A DNA stretch of 64,000 nucleotides from Bacteroides sp. OF04-15BH (GTDB taxonomy: Bacteria > Bacteroidota > Bacteroidia > Bacteroidales > Bacteroidaceae). A program made the position numbers and the translations under genes. The stretch's first letter is position 1, and each line of letters opens with the position of its first letter. Shown here piece by piece: positions 52,591-61,545 of this stretch. The notes beneath the pieces were generated by a model. It ran no database searches and had not been told where the DNA came from. It saw nothing but the letters and a program-made list of their open reading frames with translations. The stretch is from NCBI RefSeq assembly GCF_003477995.1, contig NZ_QUEM01000010.1, positions 1 through 64,000 on the forward strand. The letters run 5' to 3'.

Positions 52591-54321
52591 ATGGCAGAAA
52601 AAGACCGCATAGAAAAGAAAATAAGAATCATGCACACCACAGACGTGCATGGTGCTTTGTTTTCGCATGACTTCATCGAAAACGGTCCGGCCCGTGGCGC
52701 CTTGTCACGGGTTTATGCGTTTGTCTGCCGGGAGCGGGAGCGTTATCCCGACGCTCTGGTGCTGCTTGACGGAGGAGACGTCCTTCAGGGCCAGCCCACT
52801 GCCTATTATTATAATTTTGTCGAAACCCAGAGTCCGCATCTGGTGGCCGATGTGATGAACCACATGCGTTATGACGCACTCTGTATCGGCAACCATGATC
52901 TGGAGATGGGGCATGCCGTGTACGACCGCTTCGTGTCGCAGTGCCGCTTTCCGGTGCTGGCGGCCAATCTGGTGGACGAACACACCGGCAAGCCCTATTT
53001 CAAGCCCTATACCGTGCTGGAGCGTCAGGGAGTGCGCATTGCGGTGCTCGGACTGATTACCAGCGCCATTCCGCACTGGGTGCCGAAAGACCAGTGGCGC
53101 GGCATGGCCGTGCAGGATATGGTGGATGCGGCGTCCCGCTGGGTGGCCTACATTCAGGAACACGAAAGGCCCGATGTGCTGGTGGGACTGTTTCATTCCG
53201 GTTGGGACGGAGGTATCGTTACCGAAGCGTTCAGCGAAAACGTGTCGTGCCGGATTGCGCACGAGGTGGACGGGCTGGATGTGATCTGCTATGGACACGA
53301 CCATCAGAAGCATGTCGAGGTAGTGACCAATAAGGTCGGTCGCAAGGTCTATTGTGTGGGGCTGTGGAGCCTGGCCACCAGTGTCAGTGTGATTGATGTC
53401 ACGCTGCATTATGCCGAAGGCCGGCTGACGGGCAAGAAAATCCGGGCCCGCATTCAGAATGTGATGTATGAAACCGACCCGGCCGTGTATGAGTTTGAGC
53501 GGAAATATGCCGATGCCTCCGCACTGATTGCCTCTTATGTGAACCAGCGCATCGGCTGTTTCGAACGGGCCATCCACAGCCAGGATGCCTATTTCGGCTC
53601 CTCGGCCTTCATTGATCTGATTCATGACATGCAGCTGAAAATCAGCGGGGCCGATGTGTCTTTTGCCGCTCCGCTCACCTTCGATACGGTGATTCACAAA
53701 GGCGATATCTACATCCGCGACATGTTTCACCTGTATAAGTACGAGAACATGATTTGTGTGCTGGCACTGCGCGGCAGTGAGATCAAGGGTATTCTGGAGA
53801 TGAGCTACGGCTTGTGGACCGACCGGATGCAGACCCCCGAGGATCACATCATGAAGATGGCTCCTTTGCTCGACCACGGCCGCAGGCTGGGATTTGTCAA
53901 TCTGGCATTTAATTTTGATTCGGCGGCCGGAATCCGTTATACGGTAGATGTGACGCGCCCCGAAGGAGAACGGATTCAGATCGAATCCATGAGCGACGGA
54001 CGCCCGTTCCATCCCGACACGGTTTACCAGGTGGTGACCAATTCCTATCGTGCATACGGTGGGGGAGAGCTGTTCACCCGTGGGGCCGGGCTCGACCATG
54101 ACGAACTGCAACGGCGCATCCTGCGCATTTCGGAGAAAGACATCCGTTATCACTTTATAGAATATATACGAAGAAGAGAGCATGTCCGTGCTGAGGCTAT
54201 GGGCCACTGGCGTTTTGTGCCCGAAGAGTGGGCCGATGAGGCCTGCCGGCGCGACCGTGCCATCTTGTTCGGAAATTACGAAAGCAATGATGATGAAACG
54301 CACTGTGGAAAAGACTGCTGA
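52591..54321 (+). CDS. UshA/5'-nucleotidase-type metallophosphoesterase, apparently cytoplasmic
   Basis: 576 residues from MAEKDRIEKKIRIMHT; ATGs at 52573 and 52534 are alternatives but sit at or before the predicted transcription start. The metallophosphoesterase domain has IMHTTDVHGALFSHDF, LLDGGDVLQGQP, CIGNHDLEMGH, LFHSGWDGG and YGHDHQKH, covering all dimetal ligands. The C-terminal 5'-nucleotidase domain has AAPLTFDTVIHKGDIYIRDM and VVTNSYRAYGGGELF. Members are usually periplasmic, but no signal peptide is present from any start. It overlaps the following methyltransferase gene by 35 bp. Confidence 0.87.
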   Translation: MAEKDRIEKKIRIMHTTDVHGALFSHDFIENGPARGALSRVYAFVCRERERYPDALVLLDGGDVLQGQPTAYYYNFVETQSPHLVADVMNHMRYDALCIGNHDLEMGHAVYDRFVSQCRFPVLAANLVDEHTGKPYFKPYTVLERQGVRIAVLGLITSAIPHWVPKDQWRGMAVQDMVDAASRWVAYIQEHERPDVLVGLFHSGWDGGIVTEAFSENVSCRIAHEVDGLDVICYGHDHQKHVEVVTNKVGRKVYCVGLWSLATSVSVIDVTLHYAEGRLTGKKIRARIQNVMYETDPAVYEFERKYADASALIASYVNQRIGCFERAIHSQDAYFGSSAFIDLIHDMQLKISGADVSFAAPLTFDTVIHKGDIYIRDMFHLYKYENMICVLALRGSEIKGILEMSYGLWTDRMQTPEDHIMKMAPLLDHGRRLGFVNLAFNFDSAAGIRYTVDVTRPEGERIQIESMSDGRPFHPDTVYQVVTNSYRAYGGGELFTRGAGLDHDELQRRILRISEKDIRYHFIEYIRRREHVRAEAMGHWRFVPEEWADEACRRDRAILFGNYESNDDETHCGKDC

Positions 54322-54958
54322 CGGCAGTTGCACGCTTTTTGTGCCCGAAATGGAGGAACATTACCATTCGGTGAACGGCGCCCTGCAAGAGTCGCGCCAT
54401 GTGTTTTTTCAGGCCGGCTGGGAGCATCTGAACCGGAAGAGCTACCGCATTCTGGAGTTCGGCTTCGGTACCGGGCTGAATGCCTTGTTGGCACTGGCCC
54501 GTGCTGTGCGCGATGAGGTTGCGGTGACTTATTACAGTATCGAAAAGTTTCCGCTCCCGGAAGACCTTTGGCAGCAGCTTCATTATGAGAATCTGGAAAT
54601 CGAAGGCGCGGCCCGCTGGTTTCCCCTGTTGCACCGGAGTCCCTGGAATGAAGACGTGCGTCTGGCACCATGCTTTCGGTTGCATAAGATGGAAGGCGAC
54701 TTTAACGAAGTGGATTTCCCGGAGCAGATTGATCTGGTGTTTTTTGACGCCTTTGCTCCCGACAAGCAGCCCGAAGTGTGGCATCAGGCCCTGTTCGACC
54801 GCATATTTCGGGTGATGGCTCCCGGAGGGGTGCTGGTGACCTACTGTGCCAAAGGTGCGGTGCGCCGCATGCTGCAGCAGGCCGGCTTTCAGGTGGAGCG
54901 CATCCCCGGTCCTCCCGGAAAACGGGAGATGCTTCGTGCCTCGGTACCGCAATCCTGA
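54287..54958 (+). CDS. MnmD-like tRNA methyltransferase (MnmC N-domain / DUF752)
   Basis: 223 residues from the first of three consecutive ATGs (54287, 54290, 54293). LFVPEMEEHYHSVNGALQES is the typical substrate-side N-terminus. The SAM-binding Rossmann site is ILEFGFGTGLNALLAL, with DLVFFDAFAPDKQPEVW and VMAPGGVLVTYCAKGAVRRM. This is the methyltransferase half of MnmC, which forms mnm5(s2)U34 in tRNA. The FAD oxidase half is absent, as in stand-alone MnmD proteins. It overlaps the upstream phosphoesterase gene, so translation is probably coupled. Confidence 0.88.
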   Translation: MMMKRTVEKTADGSCTLFVPEMEEHYHSVNGALQESRHVFFQAGWEHLNRKSYRILEFGFGTGLNALLALARAVRDEVAVTYYSIEKFPLPEDLWQQLHYENLEIEGAARWFPLLHRSPWNEDVRLAPCFRLHKMEGDFNEVDFPEQIDLVFFDAFAPDKQPEVWHQALFDRIFRVMAPGGVLVTYCAKGAVRRMLQQAGFQVERIPGPPGKREMLRASVPQS

Positions 54959-54968
54959 TAAGAAACAG

Positions 54969-55028
54969 AAAAGAGCATCGCCTCACATCAGCGGAAAGTT
55001 ACCGTATGATGTGAGGCGATGCTCTTTT
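54969..55028 (+). terminator. Terminator after mnmD-like gene
   Basis: AAAGAGCATCGCCTCACATC pairs along more than 20 bp with GATGTGAGGCGATGCTCTTT, then further Ts. Confidence 0.88.
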
Positions 55029-55076
55029 TGCGGGTGCTGCCTGTCGGAATGTCGGGTCTGCACCTTTTGATTTTTT

Positions 55077-55139
55077 CATCCTGATGACGGAAACATTTTA
55101 TCGAAATGAAATGCTTCAGTCATCAGGATGATTTTTTTT
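55077..55139 (+). terminator. Second stem-loop, oriented for plus strand
   Basis: CATCCTGATGAC (55077-55088) pairs with GTCATCAGGATG (55119-55130), followed by ATTTTTTTTA on the plus strand. The long A/T-rich loop is unusual. It sits just past the 3' end of the convergent fbp gene. Confidence 0.65.
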
Positions 55140-57141
55140 ATTTGCTTGAGCGCTCCTGGATATATCCCTGCTGATAGGCATACAGCAGCGCTTCGAGTTC
55201 TTCGATCTGTCCTTGCAGTTCTTCGCCCTTATCCGTGTCGCGCACCATCATGCGCTGGCTGCTCATTTCCACAATCTGGGTGGTGCTCACGATATCCGTG
55301 CCGTTCTTGATGGCTTCTTCGGCCGAGGTGAACGGTTCGTGCTGTACCAGTTGGAATCCGCGGCTGTGATATACCAGCGTATATCCTGCAATACCGGTCG
55401 TGTTGTGATAAGCCTTGGCAAAGCCGCCGTCAATCACCATCAGCTTGCCGTTGGCCTTGATCGGGTTCTCGCCTTTGGCAGCCCGTACCGGCACATGGCC
55501 GTTTATGATGTGGCGGTGTGGTCCGGTCACTTCGAAAGCATCCAGAATGCGGTCGCACACCTCTTCGTTGTCTCTCAGTTTATAATAGTAACCCTTTTCT
55601 TCGGTATGGGTAGACTTGTCTTTCAGGAAATAGCGTTCAAAAGTAGCCATTTTCGATTTGTCAAACAGCGGTGAATCCGGTCCGCACCAGATGTACCAGT
55701 AGTAATCCACGGCAAAGTCCTTGTCCTTCACCGTCTTGCTGTTGCTCAGCGCGGCCCGCATCATCTGTCCCAGTTTGTCCAGCAAGGCGCGTCCCTGATA
55801 TTTCTTTCCCTGAATCTCCACATCCTTGAGGGTGCCGTCGGCATTGAGCGGAATAGAAGCATGGAAGAGCAGGTTTGAGTTAAAGATGCCGTAAAGACAA
55901 CCGTGTGACAGCAGGCACTGGATGTGATGCTTCAGGCGGTCGCAGATGCGGAACGAGCGGTGCAGTTTCTCCACCAGTTCGGCCTCTTCGTGAGTCAGCT
56001 TGTACGGGTCTTTCGGATCTACGGTCGGGAACGAGCACTCGGTCATTTCGTAGGTCTTGCCTTCCCACACAAAGACTTTGTTTTCCATGTCGATGAACTC
56101 CAGTTGCTTGCGGTCCTGCATCTTCCATTCCGGATGCTTGTCGATGAGCGCTGCCTCCAGCTTGAACTGGATGACCGAAATGGCTTTGTGCATCTGGGCG
56201 ATGAGGCGCAGGGTCTTGCCGTTATAGTCCGTTTCCTCTTCGCTGATTTTTGGTACGAACTCCTTGCACGGGTCGTTGGCGTATGTCTCCATGGCGAAGG
56301 TAGCCAGCGGTACCAGGTTGATGCCGTATCCGTCCTCCAGAGTGTTCAGGTTGGCATAGCGGAGCGAGATGCGCAGCACGTTGGCAATACAGCAGTCGTT
56401 ACCCGCGGCGGCACCCATCCACAGAGCGTCGTGATTACCCCACTGGATGTCGAAGTGATGGTAGTTGCACAACTTGTCCATGATGATGTGGGCACCCGGT
56501 CCGCGGTCGTAGATGTCGCCCAGCACATGCAGCTGGTCGATGCTCAGACGCTGGATGAGGTTACAGATCTGGATGATGAAGTCGTCGGCTCTTCCGGTAG
56601 AGATGATGGTCTCGATAATCCGGTTGAAATATCCCTGCTTGTTGTTCTCCTGAGGAGATTCATGGAGCAGTTCCTCGATGATGTAGGAGAACTCCTTGGG
56701 GAGTGCCTTGCGGACTTTGGAGCGTGTATATTTGGAAGAAACCGTCTGGCAGATTTTAACCAGCTGATGAAGCGTGATGTTGTAGAAGTCATTCAGGTCC
56801 TCTTCGGTGGCCTTGATGTATTCCAGCTTCTTTTCTGGGTAATAGATCAGGGAGCACAGGTTGCGGATTTCGCTTTCGCGCATGGTGGTGCCATACAGTT
56901 CGGCCACCTTCCGCCGGATATTGCCCGAAGCATTTTTCAGAATGTGCAGGAAAGCCTCGTACTCACCGTGAATGTCGGCCACAAAGTGTTCCGTGCCTTT
57001 CGGCAGATTCATGATGGCTTCCAGATTGATGATCTCGGTACTGGCTGCCGCTATATTAGGAAAATTCTGAGAGAGCAGTTCCAGAACACGCTGGTTGCTG
57101 TCGCCATACAGATTGGCTATTCTTGTTCGTTTACTGTTCAT
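55138..57141 (-). CDS. fbp: Fructose-1,6-bisphosphatase class III
   Basis: 667 residues, the usual size of the Firmicutes/Bacteroidetes class III enzyme. Calcineurin-like metal-site motifs: FVADIHGEYEAFLHILKNAS, HVLGDIYDRGPGAHIIMDKL, QWGNHDALWMGAAAGN and later INGHVPVRAAKGENPIKANG, with VIDGGFAKAYHNTTGIAGYT. It removes the C1 phosphate from fructose 1,6-bisphosphate in gluconeogenesis. Single gene. A minus-strand -7 element TACATTTG lies at 57171-57178. Confidence 0.95.
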   Translation of the reverse strand: MNSKRTRIANLYGDSNQRVLELLSQNFPNIAAASTEIINLEAIMNLPKGTEHFVADIHGEYEAFLHILKNASGNIRRKVAELYGTTMRESEIRNLCSLIYYPEKKLEYIKATEEDLNDFYNITLHQLVKICQTVSSKYTRSKVRKALPKEFSYIIEELLHESPQENNKQGYFNRIIETIISTGRADDFIIQICNLIQRLSIDQLHVLGDIYDRGPGAHIIMDKLCNYHHFDIQWGNHDALWMGAAAGNDCCIANVLRISLRYANLNTLEDGYGINLVPLATFAMETYANDPCKEFVPKISEEETDYNGKTLRLIAQMHKAISVIQFKLEAALIDKHPEWKMQDRKQLEFIDMENKVFVWEGKTYEMTECSFPTVDPKDPYKLTHEEAELVEKLHRSFRICDRLKHHIQCLLSHGCLYGIFNSNLLFHASIPLNADGTLKDVEIQGKKYQGRALLDKLGQMMRAALSNSKTVKDKDFAVDYYWYIWCGPDSPLFDKSKMATFERYFLKDKSTHTEEKGYYYKLRDNEEVCDRILDAFEVTGPHRHIINGHVPVRAAKGENPIKANGKLMVIDGGFAKAYHNTTGIAGYTLVYHSRGFQLVQHEPFTSAEEAIKNGTDIVSTTQIVEMSSQRMMVRDTDKGEELQGQIEELEALLYAYQQGYIQERSSK

Positions 57142-57170
57142 AAGATCTTTTTCTGATTAATGGTTTTCAG

Positions 57171-57178
57171 CAAATGTA
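57171..57178 (-). promoter_or_regulatory. -7 element of fbp
   Basis: Minus strand TACATTTG, matching TAnnTTTG, about 30 bp before the fbp ATG. No matching -33 box. Confidence 0.45.
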
Positions 57179-57343
57179 TAAAATATAATTATATATTCGG
57201 GCCTTTTTGGAAAGATTTTAGTCTTGTAATCCGAAAAAATACCCGTTGTTCCCAAACGGAAGAAAAGTGGGCGATACGGTAGCTTTTCCGGTACGGAGCC
57301 GATAAATACCTCGGCGATGCACCATTATCTCATGATAATGTAC

Positions 57344-57351
57344 TATCTTTG
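57344..57351 (+). promoter_or_regulatory. -7 element of Omp85-like operon
   Basis: TATCTTTG, matching TAnnTTTG, 22 bp before the ATG at 57373. Confidence 0.45.
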
Positions 57352-57372
57352 CAGGGTTAAAAACAGAAACAG

Positions 57373-58572
57373 ATGATATTAAATAAAACAGGACTGTTCT
57401 TGTCTGCATGGTGTCTGGCGTTCGGTCTGTCTGTCCTGCCGGTCCGTGCTCAGGAAACTGCCGGAGTACGGTCAGCCGCAGACGAAGCCGCCATTCAGGA
57501 TACCGTGGTGCTCAAGAAGGAACGGAAGAATCCTTTCAAGTGGATCGGCAATTATCTGAAGAACGCCAACAAGGAAAAAGACAAGCCGTTTGACTTCAGC
57601 CTGCTGTTGGGCCCCAGTTATACAGCCAGTACTTCCCTGGGGTTGGGAGTAGCTGCTTCGGGCCTTTATTCGCTCGACCGCAGCGATTCTACGCTTCAAA
57701 AGTCTAATGTATCCCTTTATGGCAATGCCTCCATTGCCGGTATGCTGTCGGTGGGAGTGCGCGGAAACAATTTCTTCCGCGGCGACCGTTTCCGCATCAA
57801 TTACCAGACTTACGTATTTACTTTTCCCAGCTATATCTGGGGTATCGGATATGATGCGGGCTGTCAGGATGAAAACAAAAGCAAGTATAGCCGTGTGAAA
57901 TTCCAGTTCAAGCCCGATTTCCAGTTCAAGATTTTCAAGCACACCTATCTGGGGGCTGTGTTCGATATCAGCTGGGTCAATGCCTACGGTTTTGAGCGTC
58001 CGGATCTGATTCAGGGGCAGGATCCCCATGTGCGGAATTACGGTCTGGGACTGAATCTGATATACGACAGCCGTGATTTCGTGTTGAATGCCTATCGCGG
58101 AAACTATTTCCGTCTGGAGCAGATGTCTTATCCCTCCTGGATGGGCAACAGCTATTCCTTCTCTTATACCGACGTGACCTATTCCGCTTACCGTCAGGTG
58201 TGGAAAGGAGGCGTGATGGCCATGGAGCTGCACGGGTTGCTGAACTATGGCGATGTGCCTTGGACCATGCTGGCCCAGGTGGGTACGATGAACCGTATGC
58301 GCGGATATTATGAAGGCCGTTACCGCGACCGCAATATTCTGGAGGGACAGGTGGAACTGCGCCAGCACATCAAGGGGCGCAACGGTATGGTGGCCTGGGT
58401 GGGCTTTGCCAACGTGTTCCATAACTTCAATAATATCTGGCTTCGCGAAACATTGCCCAATTACGGAGTGGGATACCGCTGGGAGTTCAAGAAACGCGTC
58501 AATGTGCGTCTGGATTTGGGATTCACCAAAGACAGTCCGAATGTGTCGTTCAACATTAACGAGGCATTTTAG
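57373..58572 (+). CDS. Outer-membrane protein, BamA/TamA-like surface-antigen barrel without POTRA
   Basis: 399 residues. The signal peptide ends VRAQ. A short linker (KKERKNPFKWIGNYLKNANK) leads into a C-terminal 16-strand-type Bac_surface_Ag barrel: FDFSLLLGPSYTASTSLGLG, SNVSLYGNASIAGMLSVGVR and the L6 lid motif MRGYYEGRYRDRN (VRGF/Y of Omp85 proteins). The final strand VSFNINEAF ends in Phe, as barrel proteins do. POTRA domains are missing, so it is not BamA itself; small Omp85-like proteins of this size are common in Bacteroidetes with unclear roles. It leads an operon with a PCMD protein and nspC. Confidence 0.82.
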   Translation: MILNKTGLFLSAWCLAFGLSVLPVRAQETAGVRSAADEAAIQDTVVLKKERKNPFKWIGNYLKNANKEKDKPFDFSLLLGPSYTASTSLGLGVAASGLYSLDRSDSTLQKSNVSLYGNASIAGMLSVGVRGNNFFRGDRFRINYQTYVFTFPSYIWGIGYDAGCQDENKSKYSRVKFQFKPDFQFKIFKHTYLGAVFDISWVNAYGFERPDLIQGQDPHVRNYGLGLNLIYDSRDFVLNAYRGNYFRLEQMSYPSWMGNSYSFSYTDVTYSAYRQVWKGGVMAMELHGLLNYGDVPWTMLAQVGTMNRMRGYYEGRYRDRNILEGQVELRQHIKGRNGMVAWVGFANVFHNFNNIWLRETLPNYGVGYRWEFKKRVNVRLDLGFTKDSPNVSFNINEAF

Positions 58573-58596
58573 CAGAAATTTTTTTAAAACAATAAT

Positions 58597-59550
58597 ATGA
58601 AAGGAAAAAGAGTATTGTTGACAGGAGCCATAGGTTTGCTTCCTGCCCTTTTCTTTGGTCAGGGAGAACTGATCAAGTATGGTAATTTTGACCAATGGAT
58701 TGTGCGCAACATCAAGGAAAGCGCCATTATCGGCGGTAACACAAAGACTTTGTATGAAGTAGGTCCGAATGCGGTGTGGAACAATGCCAAGGCCTACACC
58801 AACCAGGGAGGCTCTCCGTGGGCCACTTCGAATGTGATGGCCAAGGTGGCCGGTATCACCAAGACCAACACCTCGGTATATCGTGAGAAGCGCGGCAACG
58901 GTTACTGTGCCTGTCTGAAAACCCATATTGAAAAATGTGTGGTGCTGGGTATGGTGAACATCAAAGTGCTGGCTGCCGGTTCTCTGTGGCTGGGTAGCGC
59001 TCTGGAGCCTGTGACCAGTACCTCAAACCCGATGAGCAAGTTATCGGCCGGTATGCCTTTGAACCGTCGTCCGAAAGCTGTTTGCTTCGACTATAAGGTA
59101 CAGCTGTCCGGACAGCCGAACCGTATCCGCGAGACCGGTTTCAGCCGTGTGACCAAGGTGGCCGGTATGGATATGCCCGATGTGATCTGCATCTTGCAGA
59201 AGCGTTGGGAAGATTCAAATGGAAATATCTACGCCAAGCGCGTGGGAACGATGGTACACCGCTTCTCAAAAAACACCGGTTGGGTGAACAATGCCCAGTT
59301 CCCGATTGAATACGGTGACATCACCAAGAAGAGCGGTTATCACAGCTATATGGGACTGATTGATGGCGACGATACCAAATATTGCATCAACAGTAAGGGC
59401 AAGAATGTGCCGATCCACGAAGTGGGATGGGCCGATGCCGATGAGACTCCGACTCATATCATTCTGCAGTTCGACTCCAGCTACGGCGGTGCCTACGTAG
59501 GTTCTGTAGGTACTACATTGTGGGTCGACAATGTGAGACTGGTATATTAA
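58597..59550 (+). CDS. Exported PCMD-domain protein
   Basis: 317 residues with a signal peptide (MKGKRVLLTGAIGLLPALFF, then GQ). The mature protein is a beta-sandwich-like PCMD (putative carbohydrate metabolism) domain: LIKYGNFDQWIVRNIKESAI, PYTNQGG-type Trp-rich part, LSAGMPLNRRPKAVCFDYKV, and the closing THIILQFDSSYGGAYVGSVG, then TTLWVDNVRLVY. Such domains occur in Bacteroidetes surface glycan-handling loci. No catalytic residues recognised. Gaps to neighbours are 24 and 32 bp, so it is co-transcribed with the Omp85-like gene and nspC. Confidence 0.75.
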   Translation: MKGKRVLLTGAIGLLPALFFGQGELIKYGNFDQWIVRNIKESAIIGGNTKTLYEVGPNAVWNNAKAYTNQGGSPWATSNVMAKVAGITKTNTSVYREKRGNGYCACLKTHIEKCVVLGMVNIKVLAAGSLWLGSALEPVTSTSNPMSKLSAGMPLNRRPKAVCFDYKVQLSGQPNRIRETGFSRVTKVAGMDMPDVICILQKRWEDSNGNIYAKRVGTMVHRFSKNTGWVNNAQFPIEYGDITKKSGYHSYMGLIDGDDTKYCINSKGKNVPIHEVGWADADETPTHIILQFDSSYGGAYVGSVGTTLWVDNVRLVY

Positions 59551-59582
59551 GTATAATAAATAGGTATAAGGAATAGGAGAAA

Positions 59583-60773
59583 ATGAAAATTGATCCGCAA
59601 ACATTCGACGGTGTCAAGACCCCCTGCTATGTAATGGAGGAGCGTCTGTTGCGCCGTAATCTGAGCCTGATCCGTGATGTGGCCACCCGCAGCGGTGCCG
59701 AAATCATTCTGGCCTTTAAATCATTTGCCCTTTGGAAATCATTCCCGATTTTCAGGGAGTACATCACCCATACCACAGCCAGCTCGCTTTATGAGGCCCG
59801 TCTGGCTGCCGAGGAGTTCGGCAGTAAGGCCCATACTTATTCGCCGGCTTATACCGATGAAGATTTCGGGCAGTTGTTGGAGTGCAGCAGTCACATCACC
59901 TTCAATTCGCTGAGCCAGTATGCCCGTTTCTGGCCCCAGGTGAAGGCCTACAATCATCTGCACCCAGCCGAAGCCGTGTCTTGCGGACTGCGCGTCAATC
60001 CCGAATATTCGGAAATAGAGGTCGAGCTGTACGACCCCTGTGCGCCGGGTTCCCGTTTCGGTATTCTGTCGGATGCTCTTTCCGACGAGTTGCCCGAGGG
60101 CATAGAGGGCTTCCATTGCCATTGCCACTGCGAGAGTGATTCCTTTGCACTGGAACATACTCTGGAGCATCTGGAGGAGAAATTCGGCAAATGGCTGCCT
60201 CAGCTGAAATGGCTGAATCTGGGAGGAGGTCATCTGATGACCCGTAAGGGATATGATACGGAACATCTGATTGGGCTGTTGCGCGGATTGCAGGAGCGCT
60301 ATCCGAATCTGAAGGTGATTCTGGAACCCGGTTCGGCTTTTGCCTGGCAGACCGGTCCGCTGGTATCGAAGGTTGTGGATGTGGTCGAGAATAAAGGTAT
60401 CCGTACCGCTATTCTGAATGTGAGCTTCACTTGTCACATGCCCGACTGTCTGGAGATGCCTTACCAGCCGGCTGTGCGACATGCTGAGACTCTTCCGGCC
60501 GACTATATCAAGACCGCTTCTCCTGAGGAGCATGTCTACCGGTTGGGGGGCAACAGCTGCCTGAGCGGTGATTTTATGTCCTGCTGGAAGTTCGATCACG
60601 AACTGCAGGTGGGGGAGACTGTGATCTTTGAAGACATGATTCACTACACCACCGTAAAGACAAATATGTTTAACGGAATACACCATCCGTCGATTGCCCT
60701 GCTGCATGAAGATGGAAATCTGGAGTATTATCGTGAGTTCGGTTACGAGGACTATCGCGACCGAATGTGCTGA
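59583..60773 (+). CDS. nspC: Carboxynorspermidine decarboxylase
   Basis: 396 residues. Alanine-racemase-fold, PLP-dependent decarboxylase. The PLP lysine lies in IILAFKSFALWK, with CGLRVNPEYSEIEVELYDPC, GFHCHCHCESDSFAL, LNLGGGHLMTRKGYD, VILEPGSAFAWQTG and LGGNSCLSGDFMS (catalytic Cys region). It makes norspermidine or spermidine from the carboxy precursors in the route used by gut Bacteroidetes. The partner carboxynorspermidine dehydrogenase gene is not in this window. Confidence 0.93.
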   Translation: MKIDPQTFDGVKTPCYVMEERLLRRNLSLIRDVATRSGAEIILAFKSFALWKSFPIFREYITHTTASSLYEARLAAEEFGSKAHTYSPAYTDEDFGQLLECSSHITFNSLSQYARFWPQVKAYNHLHPAEAVSCGLRVNPEYSEIEVELYDPCAPGSRFGILSDALSDELPEGIEGFHCHCHCESDSFALEHTLEHLEEKFGKWLPQLKWLNLGGGHLMTRKGYDTEHLIGLLRGLQERYPNLKVILEPGSAFAWQTGPLVSKVVDVVENKGIRTAILNVSFTCHMPDCLEMPYQPAVRHAETLPADYIKTASPEEHVYRLGGNSCLSGDFMSCWKFDHELQVGETVIFEDMIHYTTVKTNMFNGIHHPSIALLHEDGNLEYYREFGYEDYRDRMC

Positions 60774-60780
60774 TAAAATG

Positions 60781-60842
60781 AGGCAGAAAATCCTTTTTTC
60801 AAGGCTTTGAAATAAAAAAAGAAGGATTTTCTGCCTTTTTTT
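60781..60842 (+). terminator. Terminator after nspC
   Basis: AGGCAGAAAATCCTT (60781-60795) pairs with AAGGATTTTCTGCCT (60822-60836), then TTTTTT. Confidence 0.88.
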
Positions 60843-60862
60843 GAAGAAAATTGCCCGAAAAA

Positions 60863-60893
60863 TTTGCAGATTCAAAAAAAAGGCGTACCTTTG
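60863..60893 (+). promoter_or_regulatory. Promoter of tRNA array
   Basis: TTTG at 60863-60866, a 19-bp spacer, then TACCTTTG at 60886-60893, an ideal Bacteroidetes promoter. Start predicted near 60900, about 25 nt before the first tRNA. Confidence 0.75.
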
Positions 60894-60924
60894 CAACGCA
60901 TTCGGGAAGGATGACATGATAAAC

Positions 60925-60997
<73 letters not shown>

Positions 60998-61013
60998 CTT
61001 CTTCTGAAAGAAT

Positions 61014-61094
61014 GCCCAGGTGGCGGAATGGTAGGCGCGCTCGTTTCTGGTGCGAGTGTTGAGAGACGTGCAGGTTCGAGTCCTGTTCTGGGCA
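61014..61094 (+). tRNA. Leucine-type (class II) tRNA with CUG (Gln) anticodon
   Basis: 81 nt. It is nearly identical to tRNA-Leu(CAG) at 61297 including the long variable arm (GTGTTGAGAGACGTG) and A73. The anticodon loop reads TTCTGGT, so the anticodon is CUG, which pairs with CAG (Gln), whereas copy 2 has TTCAGGT (CAG, Leu). It also has G for A in the D loop (GGTAGGCGCG), and no CCA is encoded. By body it is Leu, by anticodon Gln. Confidence 0.8.
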
Positions 61095-61110
61095 CACTTC
61101 AGATAATCTC

Positions 61111-61194
61111 GGAGAGATGGCGGAATTGGTAGACGCGCTACTTTGAGGGGGTAGTGACAGTTGTGTCGTGGGAGTTCGAGTCTCCTTCTCTTCA
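61111..61194 (+). tRNA. tRNA-Leu(GAG)
   Basis: 84 nt. Class II with a long variable arm. Anticodon loop TTGAGGG between CTACT and GGTAG gives GAG. Acceptor GGAGAGA pairs with TCTCTTC (one wobble), discriminator A. CCA is not encoded. Confidence 0.88.
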
Positions 61195-61206
61195 CAAAAA
61201 ATAAAT

Positions 61207-61279
<73 letters not shown>

Positions 61280-61296
61280 CTTCTTCCGAAAGGAAT

Positions 61297-61380
61297 GCCC
61301 AGGTGGCGGAATGGTAGACGCGCTCGTTTCAGGTGCGAGTGTTGAGAGACGTGCAGGTTCGAGTCCTGTTCTGGGCACCA
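61297..61380 (+). tRNA. tRNA-Leu(CAG) (copy 2, CCA encoded)
   Basis: 81 nt plus encoded CCA. Anticodon loop TTCAGGT gives CAG, with G37 as expected, A73 and a long variable arm. It is the canonical member of the duplicated Leu pair. Confidence 0.93.
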
Positions 61381-61395
61381 CCATTCACACAATGC

Positions 61396-61434
61396 AAGGC
61401 TGTATCTCATAAAAGATACAGCCTTATTTGTTTT
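61396..61434 (+). terminator. Terminator after tRNA array
   Basis: AAGGCTGTATCT pairs with AGATACAGCCTT, then ATTTGTTTT. Confidence 0.87.
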
Positions 61435-61464
61435 CATACGGATGTCGTTTATGCGGCAGAAAAT

Positions 61465-61518
61465 AATTACGCCCCAAAAGTCGCTTGTGGAACTTTTGGG
61501 GCGTAATTCCGTTTTTTA
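61465..61518. terminator. Second terminator, before symporter 3' end
   Basis: AATTACGCCCCAAAAGT (61465-61481) pairs perfectly with ACTTTTGGGGCGTAATT (61492-61508), followed by CCGTTTTTT; on the minus strand ATTATTTT follows, so it may also stop the symporter transcript. Confidence 0.85.
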
Positions 61519-61545
61519 GCCTTCATGATCCGGCGAACCGGAAGA

